From the NCBI RefSeq assembly GCF_037977385.1, contig NZ_CP150277.1, positions 310,001 through 374,000 on the forward strand: a DNA stretch of 64,000 bases. Reading direction: 5' to 3'. The stretch is from Terribacillus sp. FSL K6-0262 (lineage in GTDB: Bacteria > Bacillota > Bacilli > Bacillales > Amphibacillaceae). A program made the translations under genes and the position numbers. Position 1 is the stretch's first letter, and the number at the start of each line of letters is the position of its first letter. This document shows, piece by piece, positions 8,293 to 16,802 of the stretch. The notes under the pieces are model-generated. The model ran no database searches. It was given only the letters and a program-made list of their open reading frames with translations, and had not been told where the DNA came from.

Positions 8293-11200
8293 TTATTCAA
8301 ATTCCAAAAGCAGATCTCCGACTTGAATTGGCTCTCCATCCTTTACATGGATATCTTTGATGGTTCCATCGAATGGCGCCTGCACCGTCGTTTCCATCTT
8401 CATTGCCTCCGTGACGAGCAGCTGCTGCCCTTTTTGCACTTGCTCACCAGCAGCTACCAACGCCCTGATGACAGTTCCAGGCATCGTTGCACCAATATGC
8501 TTCTTGTTCTGTTTATCCGCTTTCGGTGTCGTTTTGACTGTTGCCTGCACCTGTTCATCACGCACAAGCACCTCACGAGGCTGCCCATTGAACTCAAAGT
8601 ATATCGTCCGCATTGCATCCGGACCGGCCTCGCCTATTGCGACCAGCTTGACGATCAAGGTTTTCCCTGGTTCGATTTCCACTTCGATTTCTTCATCCAG
8701 CTTCATGCCGTAAAAGAATGTCGGTGTAGTCAGAACGGATAGATCTCCATAGGCTTCCTTGAATGCCGCATACGTTTCGAACACCTTCGGATAGAGGGAA
8801 TATGCCACGATATCCTGCTCGGTAGCTTCATCCACCATCTTTTCCTGGAGCTCACTCCGCAGCTGATCAAAATCCACTGGCGGAAGCAATTCACCAGGGC
8901 GGGCTGTAATCACTTCCCGATCCTTCACGATCACCTTCTGCAGCTCTTTCGGGAACCCGCCATATGGCTGTCCAAGATAGCCTTGCGCGAATTCGATTAC
9001 AGAGTCCGGGAAATCGAGTGAAGCTCCTTTTTCAATGACACTATTTTCATCCAAGTCGTTTTGCACCATGAATAATGCCATATCGCCGACCACCTTGGAG
9101 GATGGCGTTACTTTGATGACATCCCCGAATAAGTCATTCACCCTTCTGTACATGACTTTCACTTCGTCCCAACGATCGCCCAGCCCGACCGCATTTGCCT
9201 GCTGCAGCAGATTGCTGTATTGACCGCCCGGCATTTCATGCAAATAGACTTCTGCATGCGGGGCTTTCATGCCGCTCTCGAAGTCACTGTATTGATTGCG
9301 CACATCTTCCCAATATAATCCGAGTTCATCATAATTCCCGACATTGATGGATGGTCGGCGCTCCATCCCCTGCATGGCGTGATAAAATGTGCTGGCACTC
9401 GGCTGAGAAGTCAGACCCGCCATGGAACCTGCTGCAACATCGACTACATCCACACCAGCTTCTACGGCCTTCACATATGTCAGTACGCCATTTCCGCTTG
9501 TATCATGCGTGTGCAAATGAATCGGCAGCGATACGGCATCCTTCAAAGCACTGACAAGGTCATAGGCAGCCTGCGGTTTAAGGAGACCTGCCATATCCTT
9601 GATCCCGATGATGTGGGCACCGGCCGCTTCCAGCTCCTTCGCCATCTTCGTATAATATGCAAGATCGTATTTCGTCCGGGATGGATCGAGGATATCTCCG
9701 CTGTAGCAAAGCGCAGCTTCTGCCACCTTGTTTTGATTGCGCACGGCTTCGATTGCCGGCTTCATATTTTCAATCCAGTTCAAGCTGTCGAAGATACGAT
9801 ATACGTCGATACCGGCTTCTGCGCTTTCTTTGATAAACTTCTCCACGACGTTGTCCGGATAATTCTTATAACCGACTGCATTGCTTGCACGGAGTAGCAT
9901 CTGGAATAATACATTCGGCATTCTGTCCCGAAGTTTGGCCAGCCTCTCCCAAGGATCTTCCTTCAGGAATCGATAAGCGACATCGAAGGTCGCTCCTCCC
10001 CACATCTCGACTGAGAATAAGTTAGGCAATAGCTTGGAAGTCGGTTCGGCAATCGCCAATAGATCTTTTGTCCGGACACGAGTTGCAAGCAGTGATTGGT
10101 GTGCATCGCGGAAAGTAGTATCCGTCAGCAATACCTCTTCCTGTTCCTTCAGCCAGTTTGCCAGCCCTTCAGGACCATGGGCATCCAGGATTTGTTTCGT
10201 ACCATTTTGATATTCGAGCCCTTTGTCAAGCTTAGGAATCCTCGGTTTCGGAAAATCAGGCTTTTCGACTTTACCGCTGCCATCGAACCCATTCACGGTT
10301 GTATAGCCAATATACTGAAGCATCTTCGTTCCTCTATCCTGCCGTTTAGGGAAAACGAATAATTCAGGTGTTTCATCAATGAAGTTAGTCGTATAGTCAG
10401 CTGACAGGAATTTTTCATGCAGGATGACATTTTCAAGGAACGGTATGTTGGTCTTGATACCGCGAATCCTGAACTCCCGCAGGTTCCTTTCCATCTTGTA
10501 AGCTGCTTGTCTGTAGTCCGCGGCCCAAGTCGATACCTTTACCAGCAGGGAATCATAGTAGGAACTGATGACGGAACCCTGGAAGGCATTTCCGCCATCC
10601 AGACGGACACCGAATCCACCGCCGGAGCGATAAGCCATGATTTTACCTGTATCGGGCATAAAGTTATTAAGCGGGTCCTCCGTTGTGACACGAGCCTGGA
10701 TTGCATAGCCATTCGTTTTGATCTCAGATTGCGGGGGAATGTTAAGGCGTTCATCCGACAGGCTGTACCCCTGTGCCAGAAGCAGCTGCGTTTGAACGAT
10801 ATCCACGCCGGTGACCAATTCGGTGATTGTATGTTCCACTTGCACACGCGGATTCACTTCGATGAAGTAGAACTTATCATCTGCCACAAGGAATTCGACT
10901 GTCCCAGCATTCAAATAGGAAACATTTTTCATTAATTTGACTGCCGCATCACAAATATCGGCCCGAAGCGTTTCAGGAAGTCCGACACTCGGAGCTACTT
11001 CGATCACTTTTTGATGTCTTCGCTGTATCGAACAGTCACGCTCGAACAAATGGATGACATTCCCCGCATTGTCCCCTAGGATCTGCACTTCGATGTGCTT
11101 CGGATTTTCGATTAATTTTTCCACGTATACTTCATCACTGCCGAACGCAGCTTTCGCTTCTGATTTCGCTCGCTCGTACGCTTCAGCCAGCTCCTCGGCA

Positions 11201-11736
11201 GATCGAACGACACGCATGCCGCGGCCTCCGCCGCCCAAGGAAGCTTTGATGATGATTGGATAGCCATGGCTGTCGGTGAATGCTTTCGCTTCATCCAGGC
11301 CTTTGATCGGTCCGTCACTTCCGGGGATTACCGGTATTTCCGCAAGCAGGGCTTGCTGTCTTGCTTTCACTTTATCCCCGAACATATCAAGCTGTTCACT
11401 GCGCGGACCGATGAAGATTATGCCTTCCTCTTCACAGCGTCTGGCAAAATGAATGTTTTCCGATAGGAATCCATAACCCGGATGGATGGCATCTGCACCG
11501 GAAGTTTTTGCAATTTCTAGAATATTCTCGATATCAAGATAGGCATCGATCGGCTTCTTGCCTTCGCCCACCAAATATGCTTCATCCGCTTTGAAGCGGT
11601 GACTGGAAGATTTGTCCTCCTTTGAATAAATCGCGACCGTCTGTATCCCAAGCTCGACACAAGCCCGGAATACACGGATCGCAATTTCACCTCTGTTTGC
11701 TACCAGTACCTTATTGATTCCCCTTAGTTCGTCCAT
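8293..11736 (-). CDS. pycA: Pyruvate carboxylase
   Basis: Biotin enzyme of 1147 residues that carboxylates pyruvate to oxaloacetate, filling the TCA cycle. Domain order: biotin carboxylase (about 5-455, with GGGGRGMRVV and EVNPRVQVEHT), carboxyltransferase (about 535-800, starting at LLTDTTFRDAHQSL), PYC central/allosteric region, and biotinyl domain at the end with the acceptor Lys at 1113 in EAMKMET. The start lies inside the end of ftsW (13-nt overlap), as in the ftsW-pycA arrangement of B. subtilis. In B. subtilis PycA is activated by apo-DarB; a DarB homologue is present at 44.8-45.3 kb. Confidence 0.98.
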   Translation of the reverse strand: MDELRGINKVLVANRGEIAIRVFRACVELGIQTVAIYSKEDKSSSHRFKADEAYLVGEGKKPIDAYLDIENILEIAKTSGADAIHPGYGFLSENIHFARRCEEEGIIFIGPRSEQLDMFGDKVKARQQALLAEIPVIPGSDGPIKGLDEAKAFTDSHGYPIIIKASLGGGGRGMRVVRSAEELAEAYERAKSEAKAAFGSDEVYVEKLIENPKHIEVQILGDNAGNVIHLFERDCSIQRRHQKVIEVAPSVGLPETLRADICDAAVKLMKNVSYLNAGTVEFLVADDKFYFIEVNPRVQVEHTITELVTGVDIVQTQLLLAQGYSLSDERLNIPPQSEIKTNGYAIQARVTTEDPLNNFMPDTGKIMAYRSGGGFGVRLDGGNAFQGSVISSYYDSLLVKVSTWAADYRQAAYKMERNLREFRIRGIKTNIPFLENVILHEKFLSADYTTNFIDETPELFVFPKRQDRGTKMLQYIGYTTVNGFDGSGKVEKPDFPKPRIPKLDKGLEYQNGTKQILDAHGPEGLANWLKEQEEVLLTDTTFRDAHQSLLATRVRTKDLLAIAEPTSKLLPNLFSVEMWGGATFDVAYRFLKEDPWERLAKLRDRMPNVLFQMLLRASNAVGYKNYPDNVVEKFIKESAEAGIDVYRIFDSLNWIENMKPAIEAVRNQNKVAEAALCYSGDILDPSRTKYDLAYYTKMAKELEAAGAHIIGIKDMAGLLKPQAAYDLVSALKDAVSLPIHLHTHDTSGNGVLTYVKAVEAGVDVVDVAAGSMAGLTSQPSASTFYHAMQGMERRPSINVGNYDELGLYWEDVRNQYSDFESGMKAPHAEVYLHEMPGGQYSNLLQQANAVGLGDRWDEVKVMYRRVNDLFGDVIKVTPSSKVVGDMALFMVQNDLDENSVIEKGASLDFPDSVIEFAQGYLGQPYGGFPKELQKVIVKDREVITARPGELLPPVDFDQLRSELQEKMVDEATEQDIVAYSLYPKVFETYAAFKEAYGDLSVLTTPTFFYGMKLDEEIEVEIEPGKTLIVKLVAIGEAGPDAMRTIYFEFNGQPREVLVRDEQVQATVKTTPKADKQNKKHIGATMPGTVIRALVAAGEQVQKGQQLLVTEAMKMETTVQAPFDGTIKDIHVKDGEPIQVGDLLLEFE

Positions 11737-12968
11737 CGTTCTCCTCCTCTAGTCTTTCCCCTTGTTTGTGTAGTTGTACTAGTGGTGCGGATCCTCTGTC
11801 GATTGGAGGGACGTCTGCCCCGCTTGTCCTGCGTGAAGGTACTCTCTGTCACGAAAAGTTCTTGTGAACGTACATGCCTTGCAATATTATTCAGAATACC
11901 CATCGAAGCGAATAAAATCATCAAGGATGTACCGCCGTAACTGACAAATGGCAGTGTCACACCTGTAATTGGCAATAGACCGGTGATTGCACCCAGGTTG
12001 ATGAAAGTCTGGATCCCCACCATCGACGAAATGCCTATTGCCAATAAAGAACCGAAGCTGTCACGGCATTGCTTGGCAATGTAGAAGCCGCGCAACACGA
12101 TGATCGCCAGCATAGCCAAAACAGCGGCCACACCGATGAATCCCAGCTCTTCGGCTATGACGGCCATGATGAAATCCGTATGCGGTTCCGGCAAATAACC
12201 CAGCTTCTGGACTCCCTGTCCCAGCCCATCGCCGAAAATGCCGCCATTGCCGATTGCAAGATAAGATTGGACCAATTGAAACCCGTCATCCTGTACATGC
12301 TCCTCATCGAATGGCTGATAGGCACCTGTAAAACGGGAAATCCGTTCTTCATTGACCATGTGGGGCAATACAGCCAATATCAATACAACACCAGCCAATA
12401 TCAGGATAGACAAATGCTTGAACCGTATCCCCGCACTAAGGATGATCGAGCAGGAAATCAGGAATACAATCGATGCAGAGCCTACATCAGGCTGGATGAC
12501 GATCAAGCCTAATACCATCCCCAATACAATCAAAGGCGGCAGGACACCTTTTGAAAAGCTATGCAGATATTTCTGTTTTTTGGCGTAAACTGCCGCCAGA
12601 TAAATGATCATACCCACTTTCGCCAGCTCTGCAGGCTGCAGGCTGAAGAACCCAAGATTGAACCAGGACCTTGATCCATTCACCTTGCCCGTGAACAAGA
12701 CGCCCACAAGCATGATGATGATGATGACCATGATCGGCTTGATCCATTTCTGGAATTTTTGATAGGGCACAAGGCAGAAAAAGGCAAAGACAGGCAGTGC
12801 CAAACATATCCAAATCAAGGTCCTGACAAAGAATGCAGTAGCTGGTTCGCCGAACTTGACAACCGCAACTGTATAGCTTGCACTGTAAACCATCACGGCT
12901 CCGAAAGCTGTCAGCAGCAATGGTGTGAATAGTAAAGTAAAATCGAAATTACGCAATCTTTTTTTCAT
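11724..12968 (-). CDS. ftsW: Septal peptidoglycan glycosyltransferase FtsW
   Basis: SEDS-family membrane protein of 414 residues, which polymerises lipid II at the division septum together with a class B PBP. It has ten predicted membrane helices. Family segments are visible: YSASYTVAV near the start, SRSWFNLGFFSLQPAELAKVG, IQPDVGSASI, LPEPHTDFI and PFVSYGGTSL. The C-terminal tail is hydrophilic and rich in Thr and Arg. It lies directly upstream of pycA, overlapping it by 13 nt, and 151 nt downstream of ylaN with a terminator in between. Confidence 0.95.
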   Translation of the reverse strand: MKKRLRNFDFTLLFTPLLLTAFGAVMVYSASYTVAVVKFGEPATAFFVRTLIWICLALPVFAFFCLVPYQKFQKWIKPIMVIIIIMLVGVLFTGKVNGSRSWFNLGFFSLQPAELAKVGMIIYLAAVYAKKQKYLHSFSKGVLPPLIVLGMVLGLIVIQPDVGSASIVFLISCSIILSAGIRFKHLSILILAGVVLILAVLPHMVNEERISRFTGAYQPFDEEHVQDDGFQLVQSYLAIGNGGIFGDGLGQGVQKLGYLPEPHTDFIMAVIAEELGFIGVAAVLAMLAIIVLRGFYIAKQCRDSFGSLLAIGISSMVGIQTFINLGAITGLLPITGVTLPFVSYGGTSLMILFASMGILNNIARHVRSQELFVTESTFTQDKRGRRPSNRQRIRTTSTTTQTRGKTRGGERWTN

Positions 12969-13029
12969 CTTAAAGCTCCCATAGTATGTATTTTACGAAC
13001 TTCTTAATCCGCCAGATTCATAGAATAAT

Positions 13030-13065
13030 AAAAAAACCCCGCCAAATTAAAGGGCAATGGGGTTT
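13030..13065 (-). terminator. Terminator after ylaN
   Basis: In the minus-strand reading, AACCCC and GGGGTT with an inner GCC/GGC pairing and a small bulge, followed by a run of T residues. It separates ylaN from ftsW. Confidence 0.8.
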
Positions 13066-13119
13066 CATCTTTCATATGGGATGCCCGTACAAACAATTGC
13101 AGACGGCCTGCCGGTCCTG

Positions 13120-13410
13120 TTACGGACGCATAGACCGCTGTGCCGCTTCATGCAGCACATTCAACTGCCTTTCCAAGTTTTCAAGAAGCTCTTTTCCATC
13201 CTCTTCTTTCACAAGGTTCAATCGAATTGCAAAATCTATTTCACGTGACAAACCAAACATTTGTGTATCGAGTACTTCTTCATATAGCGGACACTGCGGC
13301 ATCGTCAAATTGTCCATCTGTACTTTGATTAATTTAAGTATTTTATCAGCATCCGCCAAAAGAAGGGCATATGCTTTCTCTTGATTACTAACGGTGATCT
13401 CAGATATCAA
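13120..13410 (-). CDS. ylaN: YlaN family protein
   Basis: Helical cytosolic protein of 96 residues. YlaN is conserved in Bacilli, is needed under iron limitation, and has been reported to act on the iron regulator Fur. Family features are the [18 protein letters not shown] helix and the [19 protein letters not shown] segment. The start codon is TTG at 13410, 6 nt after GGAGGG, giving MISEITVSN. It is transcribed towards ftsW but a terminator intervenes. Confidence 0.93.
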   Translation of the reverse strand: MISEITVSNQEKAYALLLADADKILKLIKVQMDNLTMPQCPLYEEVLDTQMFGLSREIDFAIRLNLVKEEDGKELLENLERQLNVLHEAAQRSMRP

Positions 13411-13574
13411 TATTATCCCTCCGTTAAACAGACTTCTTCTTTACAATTCTAGCGGTAGTCCTGGTAAATTGCAAGACACGTCCACCTATTAATTTTGTCG
13501 AATCATTGTCACTTGTCACATTCTTTATGTTAAGCTATATCTATAGATACTCTGGAAAAGGAAGTGTCGTTTAT

Positions 13575-14039
13575 ATGGTAATCACCTTGACAGGGAAAGT
13601 GGATTTCCCGCTAACACTCGATCCATCAGTCTGGATTTTCGATGATCGCAAAATCCTTTTTGAAAACGCTTTTAAAGAAATCGAGCCAGTTCCCGCCGCC
13701 GAAGAAAAGCATTGGGACCGCTCTGTCTATCAGCAAAAGATGAAGCCCCCCATCAATAAAAGCCTTACAAGAGAAGAGAGAAAACAGGCATTGGAGAACA
13801 GCTATGTCATGCCCATCGCTGATTTTCTCTCCACGGCCGGCATACAGGATGATGCCACGCATGCCGTATTCGTGACAGAAAACGGGGAGGAAATCGTTCC
13901 TTTGGACGAGCTTGAGGCCAGTCTGTTCCTATTTGCCATAGATGGTCGCAGCATCAAAGAATCCGGTCCTGCCCACTGCTACCTGCCAAGCAGGAAAGAA
14001 GACCCGATCAAGGCCATCCGGCAGATAAAGATCTGCTGA
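13575..14039 (+). CDS. YlaL-like protein of unknown function
   Basis: Cytosolic protein of 154 residues. The N-terminus VDFPLTLDPSVWIFDDRKI and the pattern HWDRSVYQ ... FLSTAGIQDDATHAVFVTENGEEIVPLDE recall the YlaL-like proteins found next to ylaN and ylaI in Bacillaceae. Some automatic annotations call these peptidyl-prolyl isomerases, but I see no cyclophilin, FKBP or parvulin motif. The start is the ATG at 13575 after AAAGGAAGTG. It is divergent from ylaN and upstream of ylaI. Confidence 0.7.
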   Translation: MVITLTGKVDFPLTLDPSVWIFDDRKILFENAFKEIEPVPAAEEKHWDRSVYQQKMKPPINKSLTREERKQALENSYVMPIADFLSTAGIQDDATHAVFVTENGEEIVPLDELEASLFLFAIDGRSIKESGPAHCYLPSRKEDPIKAIRQIKIC

Positions 14040-14157
14040 GCTTTCGGTATAGGAACTTCCCCGGGCGGATATGACTGGTAGAGTCTGTCGGCAGCATACG
14101 CACATTGGCTCATCGTATGGTAAACTGGAAAAGTATTATACTCTTTGAGGTGATAGC

Positions 14158-14361
14158 ATGCGTGTGCAATGTGTACTCTGCGATAAAGTAGAAGAAATAG
14201 ATGATGGAAGTCCGCACGCAAAGAAATTGCGGAACCGCCGTAATACGATGCATCTATGCAGCGAATGCTCGGATCGCATCTCCCAGCGGACGAAGGAACG
14301 AAAAGCGACCGGTAATTTCAATCTGTACCGGGAAAAGAAGACGGATGAACCTTTAATTTGA
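14158..14361 (+). CDS. ylaI: YlaI family protein (DUF2197), probable zinc-binding
   Basis: Small protein of 67 residues with two CxxC pairs (CVLC at residues 5-8 and CSEC near 39-42) that probably bind one zinc. The KKLRNRRNTMHLCSEC segment matches the YlaI/DUF2197 pattern. The function is unknown. GAGGTGAT precedes the ATG. The next small gene starts 16 nt later, so the two are likely one transcript. Confidence 0.85.
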   Translation: MRVQCVLCDKVEEIDDGSPHAKKLRNRRNTMHLCSECSDRISQRTKERKATGNFNLYREKKTDEPLI

Positions 14362-14377
14362 TAAATGAGGTGAGACG

Positions 14378-14542
14378 ATGTCAAAAGGATTGGCTTTGTT
14401 GACCGCCATATTGGTGATTGCCTGCTTCGTAGCCGCAGGTGTGACAATCAGCTACCAAAATTACGGCTGGATGACTTTCGCGATCATTGCCGGATTCTTC
14501 ATCATGGGGGCCGGAATCTTCGCAAAACGAAAAGGGCAGTAA
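14378..14542 (+). CDS. YlaF-like small membrane protein (DUF5325 type)
   Basis: Fifty-four-residue protein with two hydrophobic helices (about 4-22 and 30-46), joined by a short loop (SYQNYG) and ending in a basic tail (AKRKGQ). ATGAGGTGAG provides a strong ribosome binding site 5-8 nt before the ATG. Size, topology and position after ylaI fit YlaF, a small membrane protein of unknown role. The identification rests on these features rather than on a diagnostic motif. Confidence 0.7.
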   Translation: MSKGLALLTAILVIACFVAAGVTISYQNYGWMTFAIIAGFFIMGAGIFAKRKGQ

Positions 14543-14569
14543 AAAAAGACGGGATTTCCCGTCTTTTTT
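14543..14569. terminator. Bidirectional terminator between ylaF-like gene and yktC
   Basis: GACGGG/CCCGTC stem, extended by A-T pairs, with flanking A and T runs on both sides. It serves both converging transcripts and overlaps the end of the next gene. Confidence 0.88.
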
Positions 14570-15372
14570 CATTTCAATTCAATATAATCCTCGATCAATT
14601 CCCGATGGATGCTGCTGTTGGCTGCAACTATCGTTGTCCGATTAAGGAAGTCGACCGGCTCGCCGGCTGCATCAGTCAGCTTGCCTCCTACTTCCTGCAG
14701 AAGCACGAAACCGCCTGCGTAATCCCATGGCTGAAGACTGAAGGTCAAATAAGCATCCGTTATCCCTTCAGCAAGGAAGGCAAGCTCCAATGCTGCCGAT
14801 CCATAAGCACGAGAGCCCATTGCACGATAAATGAGCTGCTGCAGCTTTTCCTCATTCACACGTCGATTAGGACAGAGCCAGAAGTGATTCAGCTCGATGA
14901 TGGATTGATCGATCGTCTTTTCCGGGAGCATGGGCAGCTTGACATCATCCTTGTAAGCTCCTTCTCCTCGTTTCGCATGATAAAGCGTATCCTCCATCAC
15001 ATTGTAAACTATCCCGATTTCCGCTATACCGTCATGTATGATCCCTACCGATATGGCAAAATTGGTTTTCTGATGGACGAAATTCATCGTACCGTCAATT
15101 GGATCGATTATCCAGACTGTTCCTTTCGTTTCGGATACAGCCTCGCCGATGCCTTCCTCCCCCAACACTTTGTGTGATGGGTAGTTTTCCCGGATTTTCT
15201 CCAAAAAGAAGGATTCCACTGCCTTGTCCATCTTTGTCACAAGATCTTTCGGGCTTGACTTTGTCATGATCTCCAATGGTTCATCCATCTTCCCTTTGAT
15301 AAGCCGCCCCGCTTCCAGTACCCACTGCCGTGCTTGCTTATGCAATGTATGCTTCATTGATTGCTCCATCAT
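14569..15372 (-). CDS. yktC: Inositol monophosphatase family protein (YktC/SuhB-like)
   Basis: Mg2+-dependent phosphatase of 267 residues in the inositol monophosphatase family. Metal-site motifs are present: GEEGIGE (motif 1 region), WIIDPIDGTMNFVH (DPxDGTxN) and QPWDYAGGFVLLQEVGG (WDxAAG variant). The physiological substrate in Bacillus is not settled. The ATG at 15372, 5 nt after GGGGG, is preferred over a GTG 21 nt upstream that lacks a ribosome binding site. It converges with the ylaI/ylaF-like pair. Confidence 0.9.
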   Translation of the reverse strand: MMEQSMKHTLHKQARQWVLEAGRLIKGKMDEPLEIMTKSSPKDLVTKMDKAVESFFLEKIRENYPSHKVLGEEGIGEAVSETKGTVWIIDPIDGTMNFVHQKTNFAISVGIIHDGIAEIGIVYNVMEDTLYHAKRGEGAYKDDVKLPMLPEKTIDQSIIELNHFWLCPNRRVNEEKLQQLIYRAMGSRAYGSAALELAFLAEGITDAYLTFSLQPWDYAGGFVLLQEVGGKLTDAAGEPVDFLNRTTIVAANSSIHRELIEDYIELK

Positions 15373-15412
15373 GTGGTCCCCCATTCTTTCCACTAGCTTA
15401 TCACAAATATGC

Positions 15413-15601
15413 TCAGGATTCGAACCGATTCAATTGCTCACTCAGCAACCGAAGCTTCTCCTTCGTTTCCCGAACTGCCTTGTCATCATCTTCCTGCATG
15501 GCATCATGCAGTGTCATAAGATAATAATCGATTTCCAGACGTATGGCAGGCACCTTTTCCTCTGCTTCCCTTTTCCTTAAAGCCTCCATCACATCACGCA
15601 T
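15413..15601 (-). CDS. Small charged, probably coiled-coil protein
   Basis: Sixty-two residues, highly charged, with heptad-like spacing (MEALRKREAEEK ... KEKLRLLSEQLNRF). No membrane segment or Cys. The start is the ATG at 15601 after GGGAGGGG. It lies 40 nt upstream of yktC on the same strand and divergently next to yktB. I do not recognise the family. Coding style and a strong ribosome binding site support a real gene. Confidence 0.7.
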   Translation of the reverse strand: MRDVMEALRKREAEEKVPAIRLEIDYYLMTLHDAMQEDDDKAVRETKEKLRLLSEQLNRFES

Positions 15602-15740
15602 CTTCGCCCCTCCCATCCTTTGATTCCAATCTGTGAAGTTGTTTCTTTTTACCACTGCAGCGCGGTTTGTAAACCTTTCCTTGCTTGCAATTTACTTTTT
15701 GGACAGGTATGATGAAGGGAGATTTCTGCAAGGAGTGACA

Positions 15741-16367
15741 ATGATGACCGCATTATTCACGAAAGAAGATTTCGACGTTTTTTCAATAGATGGATTGGAA
15801 GAAAGAATGGAAGTGCTCCGCAGCCGCTTGTCCCCGAAATTGGAAATGCTCGCTGCAGAGCTTGCGCCTTATGCGGAGCAAGTGACAGATCATGATATGT
15901 ACGTCCATGTCGCAAAGCATGCACGCCGTACGAAGAACCCCCCAAAAGATACATGGTCCGCCCTTGCTTCCAGTAAACGCGGCTATAAGAAACTGCCTCA
16001 CTTCCAAATCGGGCTTTGGGGTACACATGTATTCGTCCAATTTGCACTTATTTACGAAAGCCCATTGAAGGAAACTGCCGGACGTAAAATGACGGAAGCG
16101 AAGGAACAGATTTTGGATTCCATCCCTTCCCACTATGTCTGGTCGATGGATCATATGAAGCCGGATGCTTCCCCTATATCCGAAGAGCTTTTCGACAAGA
16201 TTGCAGACCGCTTGCAGCATGTCAAAAAAGCAGAGCTTGTCTGCGGCGTCCATTTGCAGCCTGAGGACCCAGCGCTTGCTTCGAAGGAAGCATTCCTTAA
16301 AGTATGCAAGGACGTACTGAAGCATACAGCCATCTTGTACGAGCAAGCTGCGTTTGAACCTGTATAA
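15741..16367 (+). CDS. yktB: UPF0637/DUF1054 family protein YktB
   Basis: Protein of 208 residues of the YktB family. Conserved segments include FTKEDFDVFSIDGLEERM at the start, HVAKHARRTKNPPKDTWSAL and HFQIGLWGTHVFVQFA. The function is unknown and no catalytic motif is seen. AAGGAG lies 5 nt before the first of two ATG codons (15741 and 15744). The gene ends at a GC-rich stem-loop and converges with yktA. Confidence 0.92.
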   Translation: MMTALFTKEDFDVFSIDGLEERMEVLRSRLSPKLEMLAAELAPYAEQVTDHDMYVHVAKHARRTKNPPKDTWSALASSKRGYKKLPHFQIGLWGTHVFVQFALIYESPLKETAGRKMTEAKEQILDSIPSHYVWSMDHMKPDASPISEELFDKIADRLQHVKKAELVCGVHLQPEDPALASKEAFLKVCKDVLKHTAILYEQAAFEPV

Positions 16368-16370
16368 CAC

Positions 16371-16410
16371 GGAATCCCCCTCCCGATTTAAGGGAGGGGG
16401 ATTCTATTTA
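16371..16410. terminator. GC-rich hairpin between yktB and yktA
   Basis: GAATCCCCCTCCC pairs perfectly with GGGAGGGGGATTC around a 7-nt loop. The T tails are poor on both sides (CTATTT or CGTGTT), so it may act more as a block than as a classical terminator. Confidence 0.7.
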
Positions 16411-16677
16411 CATTTTAATTTTTTCACCTGAGGCTGCTGCCCTTGCTTTTTTCACCGCTCTATAGCTGGAGTAGCCGGAGTCTTTCTCAAATCTAGCGTC
16501 CAGCTGCTTTTCTTCCGATTTGGAAGGTACAATCTGTTTGAAACGTTCGTATGCCAGCAGCAGGTCCTCCCGAAGGATGCCCTCTTCATACGTACGTTCC
16601 ACCAAAGAAAAGAAATTCACGACATCAATGATTTCCTCTTTTGTCCAAGTTTCATCTATTGGATAGCTGTAATTCAT
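16408..16677 (-). CDS. yktA: UPF0223 family protein YktA
   Basis: Eighty-nine-residue cytosolic protein with the UPF0223 pattern: MNYSYPIDETWTKEEIIDVV at the start, FFSLVERTYE, and a basic end with the GYSSYRAVKKA segment. The function is unknown. The ATG at 16677 follows AAGGAGGGG. It is divergent from speA, as in B. subtilis. Confidence 0.92.
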   Translation of the reverse strand: MNYSYPIDETWTKEEIIDVVNFFSLVERTYEEGILREDLLLAYERFKQIVPSKSEEKQLDARFEKDSGYSSYRAVKKARAAASGEKIKM

Positions 16678-16802
16678 CCTACCCCTCCTTTTCCCTGGAT
16701 AATAGTGTAACACGAAAATAACTTTCCATGCGATGCTAGCAATCCGGATGCAGTTTTGCTATAATTCTTTTGTTTTTAACATGTAAAGAGGTGTCAGCTA
16801 AG

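Noticed and set aside
9379..10935. Several 170-codon plus-strand frames opposite pycA.
   Set aside because: Antisense mirror frames of a highly biased gene; no ribosome binding sites, and no continuity between them.
14040..14157. Search for a tRNA or small RNA in the gap between the ylaL-like gene and ylaI.
   Set aside because: No cloverleaf, hairpin with T run or promoter-terminator pair is seen.
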